Positions 1 to 6,837 of a stretch of 11,285 nt of DNA are shown one piece after another. A program made the translations under genes and the position numbers. Under the pieces are notes generated by a model. That model was not told the DNA's origin. It made no database searches and worked only from the letters and a program-made list of their open reading frames with translations. Numbering within the stretch: the first letter of the stretch is position 1; each line of letters starts with the position of its first letter. This DNA comes from Planctomycetales bacterium (GTDB taxonomy: Bacteria; Planctomycetota; Planctomycetia; Isosphaerales; Isosphaeraceae), in contig DAHZZC010000806.1 of the NCBI GenBank assembly GCA_027435495.1, positions 1 to 11,285 on the forward strand, in the 5' to 3' direction.

Positions 1-1737
1 GAGTGGATGATCGGGCCGTCCCAGCCATTGGGCCAGGGCGAGGCGCCGGCCGGTCGACTCGGGCGCGGCGGGCGGGGTCGCGATGGATGGAGGCGAGGGG
101 TCGAGTGCCTTCGGGAAACCCGGCTCGATCGTTCCCTTGCGAGGTTTGCCCGGGATTGTCGTCGGCGGGGCGACCGGGCCGACGTCCCGGACGGTCATGA
201 CCTTCGGGGGCTCCCCGGGCCGGGTCGCGTCGAATGCCTTCAGCCTCGCTTGAAGTTCGGCCCAGCGCGCCTTGTCGCGTCCCTTGAGAATCCTCGGCAC
301 CTGGTCGTGCTCGTAAGCGACCTGCTGGTAGGCGAGTGCTCCAATCTGCCGTTCGTACGGGGTACGATCGGCCTCGGACTTTGCCAGGACGGCCCGGATG
401 TCGTCCTGGAACTTTGCCAGAGCGGAGGCCGTCCCTCGGTCGCGATAGGGCCTCGCAATGTCCTCCATCTCGCGAAGGACCCCGGCCGCAGACCGCTCCC
501 ACGCCGCCCGCTTTTGCCAGTATTTCTCGGACTGACTCGCGCAGGCAAGGGGCAAATCATCGCGAGGGAGCAATGGCGCGAAGAAAGCTCGGAGACGAAA
601 GTAATCTTCCTGGAGGATCGGGTCGAACTTGTGGTCGTGGCACCGGGCGCATCCGATGCTCAGGCCCAGGAAGACCTCGCCGGTGACATCGGTGACGTCG
701 TTGACGATATCTTCCCACTGGCCGATGACGTTACGTTGGTTGTATTCGTAGGGCCAGAGGCGGAGGTATCCGGCGGCGACTCGAAGCTCGGGGTCGTCGG
801 GATCGATCTCGTCACCGGCGAGTTGCTCGGCGAGGAAGCGGTCGTAGGGCTTGTCGGCGTTGAACGACTGCACGACGTAATCACGATAGCGCCAGGCGTC
901 GGGTCGGTAGGCGTCCTGGCGGTATCCGTCGGACTCCGCGTATCGAACCAGGTCGAGCCAGTGCCTGGCCCATCGCTGGCCGTACCGGGGCGAGCCCAAT
1001 AGGCGGTCGACCAGTCGTTCGTAGGCGTCGGCGCGTTCGTCGGCGAGGAAGGCGGCGACCTCTTCGGGCGTTGGCGGAAGGCCGATCAGGTCGAAGGTCA
1101 GCCGGCGGATCAGCGTGAGCCGGTCGGCCCGGGGTGCCGGTTCGAGGTGCTTCGCGGCGAGTGATTGCCGGACGAAACGATCGATCGGGTTGGTCGACCA
1201 GTCGGAGCCCTCGGGCGAGGGCAGGGCCGCGACGTCGGGGACCTCGGGGCGCCGGAGCGCCCGAAACGACCAGGGCGGGGGTTGGGAATCCAATCGATCG
1301 CCATCCGGACTGACGCCGGCAGCGTGGGGCCTGGTGCGATCGGCGGAGGGCCAGGGTGCTCCCATCGCGACCCATCGGGTGAGGTCGTTGATCTTTTCGG
1401 GCGCGAGCTTGCCCGAGGGGGGCATTTCGGGGCCGTCGTAGTGGACAGCCTCGACGAGCAGGCTCTCGCTGGGCTTGCCTGGGACGAGGGCCGGGCCGGA
1501 ATCGCCACCGCCGAGGATGGCCTCGATCGAGTCGAGTCGCAGTCCGCCCTTTTGCTTCGCGGCCGAGTGGCAGGAATAGCAACTCTCGACCAGGAGAGGC
1601 CGGACGCGTTGCTCGAAGAATCGTTCCCGCTCGGCCTGGATCGCCCGGTCGGTCGGCGTCCCTTCCCCGGCCGTCGCCATCGAGGCGATCGCGGCGAACA
1701 GCAAGATCGGACCAATCGGCCGTAGGCTCGCATTCAT
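1..1737 (-). CDS. PSCyt1-DUF1549-DUF1553 planctomycete cytochrome c-domain protein, partial (C-terminus beyond left edge)
   Basis: Translating the minus strand from the ATG at 1737 gives 579 codons without a stop, open to base 1, so the C-terminus lies outside the window. Residues 1-24 form a Sec-type signal peptide (hydrophobic LLFAAIASMATA core). FFEQRVRPLL opens the PSCyt1 domain, with a haem motif C53-YS-C56-H57 and a probable axial Met in EMPPSGKL (M105). A DUF1549 (PSCyt2) domain covers about residues 185-370. It has the typical RLTLIRRLTFDLIGLPPTP and RYAESDGY stretches and ends in C363-AR-C366-H367-DHKFDP, a second CxxCH. TGRRLALAQWL near residue 565 is the beginning of DUF1553 (PSD1). 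Family members usually run to about 800-1100 residues. They are abundant in planctomycetes and are predicted exported haem proteins of uncertain biochemical role, often near polysaccharide or sulfatase genes. No clear SD precedes the start; the signal peptide decides it. Antisense open frames here follow from the high GC content. Confidence 0.95.
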   Translation of the reverse strand, partial: MNASLRPIGPILLFAAIASMATAGEGTPTDRAIQAERERFFEQRVRPLLVESCYSCHSAAKQKGGLRLDSIEAILGGGDSGPALVPGKPSESLLVEAVHYDGPEMPPSGKLAPEKINDLTRWVAMGAPWPSADRTRPHAAGVSPDGDRLDSQPPPWSFRALRRPEVPDVAALPSPEGSDWSTNPIDRFVRQSLAAKHLEPAPRADRLTLIRRLTFDLIGLPPTPEEVAAFLADERADAYERLVDRLLGSPRYGQRWARHWLDLVRYAESDGYRQDAYRPDAWRYRDYVVQSFNADKPYDRFLAEQLAGDEIDPDDPELRVAAGYLRLWPYEYNQRNVIGQWEDIVNDVTDVTGEVFLGLSIGCARCHDHKFDPILQEDYFRLRAFFAPLLPRDDLPLACASQSEKYWQKRAAWERSAAGVLREMEDIARPYRDRGTASALAKFQDDIRAVLAKSEADRTPYERQIGALAYQQVAYEHDQVPRILKGRDKARWAELQARLKAFDATRPGEPPKVMTVRDVGPVAPPTTIPGKPRKGTIEPGFPKALDPSPPSIATPPAAPESTGRRLALAQWLGRPDHPL

Positions 1738-1794
1738 GAGAGGTCCCACGAAGGATTGGGGACGCTACCGTCCGGTCGGGGGTGTTTAACAGAT

Positions 1795-1823
1795 TCTTAT
1801 CATACGGAGGGTGGTTCCGGCAA
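1795..1823 (-). promoter_or_regulatory. possible promoter of the PSCyt1 gene
   Basis: The only AT-rich patch upstream of the minus-strand start at 1737 reads GATAAG/ATAAGA (minus strand, around 1795-1801). It lies 16-17 bp downstream of TTGCCG (1818-1823). Both boxes match the sigma-70 consensus only loosely, and planctomycetes use many ECF sigma factors, so this is a tentative call. Confidence 0.2.
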
Positions 1824-1832
1824 CCCGTCGAC

Positions 1833-1870
1833 GAAAAACCCCCCGCCGGCATCGCGCCGGGCAGGGGGTC
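1833..1870 (-). terminator. Rho-independent terminator of the small minus-strand gene
   Basis: Read on the minus strand, a GC-rich inverted repeat of about 12-13 bp with one mismatch and one bulge (plus-strand arms 1839-1850 and 1856-1869, loop ATCGC at 1851-1855) is followed directly by TTTTT (complement of 1834-1838). It sits about 40 bp past the stop of the gene at 1909-2280. It would separate that transcript from the PSCyt1 gene, which must then have its own promoter. Confidence 0.8.
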
Positions 1871-1908
1871 TCGGTCTCCGATGGTTTCCAAAAAGGCGGC
1901 GAGCGGGA

Positions 1909-2280
1909 TCAATCGACCAGATCACGCCAGGCGAGATAGGCCTCGATCCAGCAGAATCCCTCGGGGCGCGGGTCGATCCAGTCAAGCTGGCCGATGTCGA
2001 CGACGTGGAGCCTTCCGCTGGACTTGCAGACGGCGTTGATCCCGTATCCGGCGCGGGGCGACTCGAGGCGGATGCACTCGACCTCGATGCCGCCGAGCCT
2101 GGCGCGGAACGGGCAGACGACCTCTTCTCGAATGATGCTGAGCAGACCGGCGTGTTCGTCGCTCTCGTCCAGGCTTTCACTGGTGGCCTGATCGATCAGG
2201 GCGCGAAGCCTAAGGGAGTCGCTGTGGGCGGGGTGATTCGCCAGGGCGGTTGCGGTCCCTCTCTCGCCGTTCCAGAACAT
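1909..2280 (-). CDS. conserved small protein of unknown function (distantly CcbP-like?)
   Basis: This encodes a 123-residue soluble protein with no signal peptide. I chose the ATG at 2280 because GGAGGAGG lies 5 bases upstream. An in-frame ATG at 2364 would add 28 residues that look like read-through of the leader and RBS. The N-terminal 45 residues are polar. The conserved-looking core is GLLSIIREEVVCPF (residues 45-58), then a beta-rich stretch with GIEVECIRL and YGINAVC, then an aromatic end EGFCWIEAYLAWRDLVD. From memory, small actinobacterial and planctomycete proteins share the 'PF-G-EV ... AVC ... WIEAY-W' pattern. The PF(K/E/R)A-type segment loosely recalls the calcium-binding CcbP family, but I cannot confirm membership and see no clear metal site. 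It appears monocistronic, with its own terminator at 1833-1870. Confidence 0.75.
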   Translation of the reverse strand: MFWNGERGTATALANHPAHSDSLRLRALIDQATSESLDESDEHAGLLSIIREEVVCPFRARLGGIEVECIRLESPRAGYGINAVCKSSGRLHVVDIGQLDWIDPRPEGFCWIEAYLAWRDLVD

Positions 2281-2621
2281 GTGTGCCTCCTCCAGGATGC
2301 AGGAGATGTCGGGCGTCCAGCGCCCTCGCATGGGGCGAGGCCGGGAGCCGAAAGTGGATGCCATGGATTTGCGGAGATGTTCGGGGTCGGCCGATCCGAC
2401 GAGAGGCGGAGGATCGGTTATCGACTAATGGATAAGAATACCCGAGATTCGGGAGTGGGCACAAGGGCCAGCCGGCGGGTCCGGTCAGCTCGGGCCGCGA
2501 TCTCCCGCAGAATGGGAACCAGCCGCGTTCAGGAGTGGCGATGGTCGTTGCGGGGGTGGCTGCGGTTGCGATATCGTCGGTCGGGGGGCTGACGGTCTGG
2601 CTGGGTGCGGGAGGGGTGTCG
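2281..2621. other. divergent intergenic region between the small protein and the flavin reductase
   Basis: About 340 bp without a convincing gene if the flavin reductase starts at 2622. It carries the GGAGGAGG site of the leftward gene (just above 2280) and a 6-bp perfect hairpin CCTCGC/GCGAGG at 2324-2340. An AT-rich patch lies at 2418-2440, next to a 13-bp inverted repeat CCCGA-GAT-TCGGG (2441-2453). On the minus strand that repeat falls between weak -35-like (2459-2464) and -10-like (2435-2440) boxes, so an operator there is possible but unproven. Part of this stretch (2535-2621) would be coding if the longer flavin reductase start were used. Confidence 0.4.
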
Positions 2622-3095
2622 ATGGCGTTCGATTCGAAGCGGCAGCGGCGGATTCTGGGCCGGTTTGCCACGGGCGTGACCGTCGTGACGACCGATGGTC
2701 CGGCCGGGCCGCACGGGATGACGGCCAATGCATTTGCCTCGCTCTCGCTCGATCCGCCACTGGTGCTGGTGGCTGTCGACCGACGTGCGTCGATGCTCGA
2801 GCACCTGAAGGGCAACGGCTGCTTTGCCGTCAACATACTCCGCGACGACCAGGAACCGCTCTCGTTCCGGTTCGCGACCCCCGGACCCAAAAGCTTCGTC
2901 GACCTTGATGTCTCGACGGCCGTGACCGGCTCGCCAATCCTGCCGCACACGCTCGCGTACCTGGATTGCCGGGTCCACGAGATCCTCCCCGGCGGTGACC
3001 ACGCCATCTTCGTCGGCGAGATCCTCGACGGCGACGAACGCGGCGGCGATCCGCTGCTCTACTTCGGTGGGAATTATCGGAGGCTGGTGGATTGA
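2622..3095 (+). CDS. flavin reductase-like, FMN-binding domain protein
   Basis: This is a 157-residue protein of the flavin reductase-like family (the HpaC/DIM6-NTAB type split-barrel fold that binds FMN or FAD and typically reduces it with NAD(P)H for a partner monooxygenase). The family pattern is complete. RRILGRFATGVTVVTT is at residues 9-24, the flavin-binding HGMTANAFASLSLDPP at 31-46, and the GDHAIFVGEI strand at about 125-134. PLLYFGGNYRRL at the C-terminus is the usual ending. I chose the ATG at 2622 because the family normally starts about ten residues before the RFATGV motif and because GGAGGGG lies upstream. ATG 2541 (AGGAG five bases upstream) or GTG 2535 would add a hydrophobic 27-29 residue N-terminus resembling a signal or membrane segment. 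The partner oxygenase is not adjacent, so the substrate pathway is unknown. Confidence 0.9.
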   Translation: MAFDSKRQRRILGRFATGVTVVTTDGPAGPHGMTANAFASLSLDPPLVLVAVDRRASMLEHLKGNGCFAVNILRDDQEPLSFRFATPGPKSFVDLDVSTAVTGSPILPHTLAYLDCRVHEILPGGDHAIFVGEILDGDERGGDPLLYFGGNYRRLVD

Positions 3096-3257
3096 GGATC
3101 GGCCGGTGGTCGTCCCCGGGGATGTCAAGGCCAAGGACAAGGCGGCGGTTTGATTTCGCTGGTTCCCGGTCGAACCCAATCCTCCAGATCCGTGACAGGG
3201 TGTTTGAGAGACCTTGTCCGATCGAACGGGACGTATCCGGCCCCGGTTCCTCGCGAA

Positions 3258-3632
3258 ATGATGAGACGCCACATCCGCTATATCGTTCACCAGAAGGTCG
3301 GCAAATCACGACAGCCGGTCGGACTCTTCGCCGCAGGTTATCGCCTCCTGCAGGATGGCGATATGGACGAGGCTGATTACCAAAGACTTGCGGAACTGCT
3401 GAAGTGGTTCGAGGACAAACTCCCCGTTCCGCCGAAGCATCTGATCCCGGAAGATGCCCGATTCTGGTACAGCGAGGCGGGGCCATTCTCGGAGCGGATG
3501 TGGGAACTCGCGCACCTGCTCGGCGAATATGGCTATACCGCCGAGCTCATCACGGCGACGTTCGTCGGGCGGATCGTATACCAGGACGAGTATCAACTCG
3601 CTGCTACACCACCCTCGCGAAATAACCGATGA
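3258..3632 (+). CDS. conserved hypothetical protein, 124 residues
   Basis: A small soluble protein, start taken at the ATG ATG pair (3258/3261), where the conserved-looking sequence begins. There is no clear SD, and upstream in-frame residues are low-complexity and unlike a protein. It opens with basic RRHIRYIVHQKVGKS and continues with GLFAAGYRLLQDGDMDEADY. An amphipathic LAELLKWFEDKLPVPP segment follows, then FSERMWELAHLLGEYGYTAELIT and a terminal VGRIVYQDEYQLAATP. I recall similar bacterial hypotheticals ending in 'VYEDEYQ(I/V)-A-P', but no function is known to me and no catalytic motif is visible. It lies 162 bp after the flavin reductase on the same strand, so cotranscription is possible. 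It converges on the M61 gene with a 67-bp gap and no clear terminator there. Confidence 0.7.
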   Translation: MMRRHIRYIVHQKVGKSRQPVGLFAAGYRLLQDGDMDEADYQRLAELLKWFEDKLPVPPKHLIPEDARFWYSEAGPFSERMWELAHLLGEYGYTAELITATFVGRIVYQDEYQLAATPPSRNNR

Positions 3633-3699
3633 GTGTGCTTTCGAGCGTGAGACGATCCTGCGTGCCGCCCGGGCTATCTCTTCCATCGGCTTCGCCTGG

Positions 3700-6627
3700 C
3701 TACGGCCTCTCGCCGCCCTCACTTCGGAGCCGCGAATCCTGACGGACGGTCCAGGCCTGGGGCTGTCCGTCGGGCCGGGTGAACGTGGCCGAGGCGGTGT
3801 AGCCCTCGGGCGTTGTTTTCATCGTAAGCCGGTGCGTCGGCAGGCCGGACGGTGCCGGGAGAGCCAACTCCTCGACGGTCGCCGCCCATCGCTTGTTCTT
3901 CTCGCGAAATGCGGCCTGCGCGTGGTAGACCTGCATCAGGCGGTCGCGGATGGGTCCGGAGGGGTCGGGTCGATAGGTGTCGGTGCCGGGCTTCGCGTCG
4001 GAGAATTGCAAGTAGCCCCAGCGCTCTGGGCGGTGCATGTCGATCGCTCCCTGTGGCGACCAGACCCAGTTGTCCTCATGCGTCTTCGGGACCTTCCGGT
4101 ACTTGCCGTTGACGATTTCGTGCTGCCACTCGACCCTCGAGAAGTTGATCCGCCACTGGTCGCCGGCCTTCGGCGGGGCGGGGCGATTCGCATGCTCGCG
4201 TAGCACTTTCCACGGGAACGCCATCTCCACCGTCCAGCCGCGGTCGGTGTCCTTCGGGTTGTTGATCGTCCCGTCGACGTGGACCGCTGTCTTCAGTCCG
4301 GGGATTTCCCAGGCGTCGACGGCCGGGCCGCCGTTGCGGTACGGTTTGCCCAGGAACAAATCCCACTCGGTGTTCAGCGCGTTGATCTCGATCTCGTAGT
4401 ATTCGTGGTTGTCTCCGTCAGGGTCGATGAAGACCTCGAAGTCGTTGTCCTGGAAGATCACCGAGTCGTGCTTCGTGAGCGTCGCCCAGACGTGGGGTTC
4501 CTCAAGTTTTGCTCCGATGTAGAGGTACTGATCGTCCCATCGCATTTTCGCCCGCGTTCGGAACCTCGGCCTTGGGCGGATATCTCCCTCGATGTCGAGG
4601 AAGTCTTCCGTCCAGGAAGCGTCGTTCCACTCGTCGTCGTCGAGGCGGCCGTCGATCCGGATCGGGGCTGAGGTCCGGTAGGCGACGTATCCTCGCGGAG
4701 GCGCGGACGACGCAGCTTCCGACCCCTTTGCGATCGGCCGGATGATCGCGGCGAGCAGGTCGGGCTTCTTCGGGTCGTGGACCAGATGCAGATAACGCGG
4801 GCCGTCGGCGTAGTCGAGGCGGATCGTCCGGATGCGGTTTGCCTCGGCGACGAGCAGCGTGATCTGCTTCCGTTCCTTGCTCCCGGCGATCGCGTCGAGC
4901 AGTCGCTGGGGGTGGAACGTCTCGCCGTCGACGCCGAGCACCTTCATCCCCGGCCCGACGCCCGACCGGTCGGCGACCATCCCGGGGACGACCACGGTCA
5001 CCTTCCCCTCGCCGTCGAGAGCCAGGCCGATCGAGTCGACGGCCGAGACCGCGCCGGCGCCGGAACGCGAGATCCGGCTGGCCGCGGTCGGAGCCTGGTC
5101 ACTGTATTCTAGCCGATATCCACACCGGCCAACCACATCGGTCGGTAACGCCTCCATCGGCTTCTCTATCCGATCGCGGAGAAATGATTCCCACTTGAAT
5201 GAGCAAACGTCATTCAAAGTTGTCACGACTTCTTCGAATTCATAGGGCATGACTCGGGTCGAGGTCGTTCCCGTTGTACCCAGGAACTTCCGGCAGAAGT
5301 CGTCGAGGCTGCGCTTTCCGCCGGTTTGCTGGCGGATGATCGCGTCGGCCTCGAGCCAGATGAGGGCGCCTTCGAAGTAGTAGTCCTGACCGCGTCTCAG
5401 GTCGCTCCAGTCAGTGGGACTACGGAGCAGGTGCGAGGCGATCGCGGTGTCTTCCAGCGATCGCCAGCGCCGGCCTTCACGGTGGCGGAGCGATCCGATG
5501 TTCGCGGCGAGCATTCGGCGGTACTCTTCGAGGTCAATCATCCCCGACCGTGCCATCAGGACCTCACCGAGGTACTCGGTCAGGCCCTCGTAGACCCAGA
5601 GCAGCCGCGTTTTTTGCGGCGTGTGGTAGTTCGGGGTACACATGCCCGCCGGACGTCGGAACTTGCCGCACCAGGAATGGACATATTCGTGAGGCAAGAG
5701 ATTGCCGACCCAGCCGCGCAGGTGCCCGGGCGTGACGAGGTCGCGCTCGTGGACGCCGTTGACGCTGCACGCCAGGTGCTCCAGGCCGAGGTAGCCGAGG
5801 TCGTCGCTGCACGTCACCAGGAAGTGGAACGACGGGTAATGGCAGGTGCCGAACAGCGCTCCGGCCTCGCGAACGACGCGCGAGTAGATCCCGACGACAT
5901 CGTTGCCAACCTTGAGCGCCTCGGGCGATTCCGAGACCAGGTCGAGCGCGGCGGGCGGATAGGGGCCCGTTTCCAGGGCGATGCGCCGGAAGTGCCGGCC
6001 TGCGATCACCGGGTTGTCGACCAGTTCGTTCAGCGAGACCGGTTGGAAGCGGAGGACGCGATTCCCGTTTCGCTCTTCGGTTCGAGCCATCTCGAGCGCC
6101 GAGGCGTGCTCCCAGTCGCGCGGGAGGAGCAGCGTGGCCTCGACCTGGAGTTCATCGGCCGACGGGCCCTCAGGGTACATCAGGCAGGGGCCCCAGTTGA
6201 CCAGGGCCACGGACTCATTGCCGAAGGTCAGGTAGCCGGCCGCCTCGGTTGCGGACCTCTCGCAAATCATGTCGAGCCGGACGATGACAGAAGAGACACC
6301 CTCGGGGACCTCGGCAACGATCCGGTGAATTTCGACCTCGTCGCGGCGCCAGGGGATGGGCTGGCCATCGGGCGTCTCGACGCGAAGCCCGGCGACATTC
6401 TTGAGCGGGCCGGACGGGGCGTGGGTGCCGGGAATCCACTTCGGATACCAGAGCGCCAACTTGCCGGGGTGGCAGGGGATTTCCATCCTCGAATGTGCGA
6501 GGTGCCGGGGGAGGTCGCGTGTATCCAACTCGAGGCGGATCGTCGGTCCCTCGCCTGCTCTCGCAGGAATCGTGAGGCATGCCGCGATTGCCAAGGCCCA
6601 CCACCATCGTCGAGCCCGATCCGCCAT
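3700..6627 (-). CDS. secreted M61 (glycyl aminopeptidase-type) metallopeptidase fused to PDZ and CBM9-like domains
   Basis: A 975-residue exported protein. Residues 1-24 form a signal peptide (RRWWWALAIAACLTIPARA). An M61 N-terminal beta domain covers about 27-220. The gluzincin catalytic domain has H313-E314-Y-V-H317 (zinc ligands H313 and H317, catalytic E314) and E347 in VYEGLTEYLG as the third ligand. A PDZ domain lies at about 525-605 (VTVVVPGMVADRSGVGPGMKV), which is normal for M61. After the usual M61 end and a linker at about 633-645, a CBM9-like domain runs from about 648 to 878 (PIRIDGRLDDDEW, DNDFEVFIDPDGDNHEYYEIEIN, WTVEMAFPW, HRPERWGYLQFS). A tail with an amphipathic helix (LMQVYHAQAAFREKNKRW) follows at 885-975. 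M61 enzymes remove N-terminal residues from peptides; CBM9-like domains bind glycans. A surface-bound peptidase acting on glycoprotein or cell-wall material is inference. In the catalytic helix, C320 stands where the canonical M61 motif has Asn. AGGGGG upstream of 6627 can serve as SD. Confidence 0.93.
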   Translation of the reverse strand: MADRARRWWWALAIAACLTIPARAGEGPTIRLELDTRDLPRHLAHSRMEIPCHPGKLALWYPKWIPGTHAPSGPLKNVAGLRVETPDGQPIPWRRDEVEIHRIVAEVPEGVSSVIVRLDMICERSATEAAGYLTFGNESVALVNWGPCLMYPEGPSADELQVEATLLLPRDWEHASALEMARTEERNGNRVLRFQPVSLNELVDNPVIAGRHFRRIALETGPYPPAALDLVSESPEALKVGNDVVGIYSRVVREAGALFGTCHYPSFHFLVTCSDDLGYLGLEHLACSVNGVHERDLVTPGHLRGWVGNLLPHEYVHSWCGKFRRPAGMCTPNYHTPQKTRLLWVYEGLTEYLGEVLMARSGMIDLEEYRRMLAANIGSLRHREGRRWRSLEDTAIASHLLRSPTDWSDLRRGQDYYFEGALIWLEADAIIRQQTGGKRSLDDFCRKFLGTTGTTSTRVMPYEFEEVVTTLNDVCSFKWESFLRDRIEKPMEALPTDVVGRCGYRLEYSDQAPTAASRISRSGAGAVSAVDSIGLALDGEGKVTVVVPGMVADRSGVGPGMKVLGVDGETFHPQRLLDAIAGSKERKQITLLVAEANRIRTIRLDYADGPRYLHLVHDPKKPDLLAAIIRPIAKGSEAASSAPPRGYVAYRTSAPIRIDGRLDDDEWNDASWTEDFLDIEGDIRPRPRFRTRAKMRWDDQYLYIGAKLEEPHVWATLTKHDSVIFQDNDFEVFIDPDGDNHEYYEIEINALNTEWDLFLGKPYRNGGPAVDAWEIPGLKTAVHVDGTINNPKDTDRGWTVEMAFPWKVLREHANRPAPPKAGDQWRINFSRVEWQHEIVNGKYRKVPKTHEDNWVWSPQGAIDMHRPERWGYLQFSDAKPGTDTYRPDPSGPIRDRLMQVYHAQAAFREKNKRWAATVEELALPAPSGLPTHRLTMKTTPEGYTASATFTRPDGQPQAWTVRQDSRLRSEGGERP

Positions 6628-6648
6628 GAATCGCCCCCTTTTTAACTT

Positions 6649-6661
6649 CTCGAATATCGAG
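6649..6661. promoter_or_regulatory. 13-bp perfect inverted repeat upstream of the M61 gene
   Basis: CTCGA-ATA-TCGAG, 22 bp upstream of the peptidase start codon (6627), next to the AT-rich TTTTTAAC stretch that could be part of its promoter. It is positioned where a repressor could block transcription or translation. No regulator gene is present in the window. Confidence 0.3.
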
Positions 6662-6670
6662 CCAGTCCCC

Positions 6671-6685
6671 GGCGCCCGCGGCGCC
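6671..6685. repeat. GGCGCC-CGC-GGCGCC inverted repeat
   Basis: A perfect 15-bp inverted repeat with two GGCGCC palindromes, in the divergent M61/oxidoreductase region. In such GC-rich DNA it may be a chance event, but it adds to the cluster of symmetric sites in this 210-bp interval. Confidence 0.3.
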
Positions 6686-6760
6686 CTCGCTACTTCCGAC
6701 CATGGTAGAGGTGCCGGCGGGTTGGATCAATCGCCGGGTTGATTCCGGGGCCGGGCGTTG

Positions 6761-6784
6761 CATCGACGTTGCGCAACGCCGATG
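6761..6784. promoter_or_regulatory. 24-bp near-perfect palindrome, candidate operator of the oxidoreductase-transporter pair
   Basis: CATCGACGTTGC (6761-6772) abuts GCAACGCCGATG (6773-6784); eleven of twelve positions are symmetric. It is centred about 66 bp upstream of the oxidoreductase GTG (6838) and about 145 bp from the M61 start. A further GCGTTGC half-site (6755-6761) stands 11 bp before the GTTGC of the left arm and can alternatively pair with the right arm. Size, symmetry and position fit a dimeric repressor or activator site. Confidence 0.45.
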
Positions 6785-6837
6785 ATGGTCGTCGCGTTGA
6801 GCCGGACGAGAGTAGGTCAGCATGAAGGAGCCTTGCC

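Noticed and set aside
7..1002. Long plus-strand open frame (331 codons)
   Set aside because: Antisense to the PSCyt1 gene, whose minus-strand frame carries the CHDHKFDP and haem motifs; the plus frame shows no family pattern.
881..1912. Minus-strand open frame of 343 codons
   Set aside because: Out of frame with the PSCyt1 product, Arg/Pro-rich and lacking motifs; it also runs through the terminator at 1833-1870.
3135..3219. GGACAAGG...CCTTGTCC inverted repeat between the flavin reductase and the next gene
   Set aside because: Only 8 bp with a 69-nt spacer and no supporting context; plausible by chance.
2210..3290. Minus-strand open frames opposite the flavin reductase
   Set aside because: The plus frame matches the flavin reductase family throughout; the minus frames are Arg/Ser/Pro-rich and motif-free.
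3633..3699. Bidirectional terminator between the convergent genes
   Set aside because: Only the loopless palindrome GCCCGGGC (3667-3674) is present; no stem-loop with a T-tract on either strand.
5326..6645. Plus-strand open frame of 439 codons
   Set aside because: Antisense shadow of the M61 gene caused by high GC codon use; the minus frame has the complete catalytic motifs.
6704..6787. Possible 27-codon upstream ORF in the divergent region
   Set aside because: No ribosome-binding site, and it overlaps the 24-bp palindrome; better explained as regulatory DNA.
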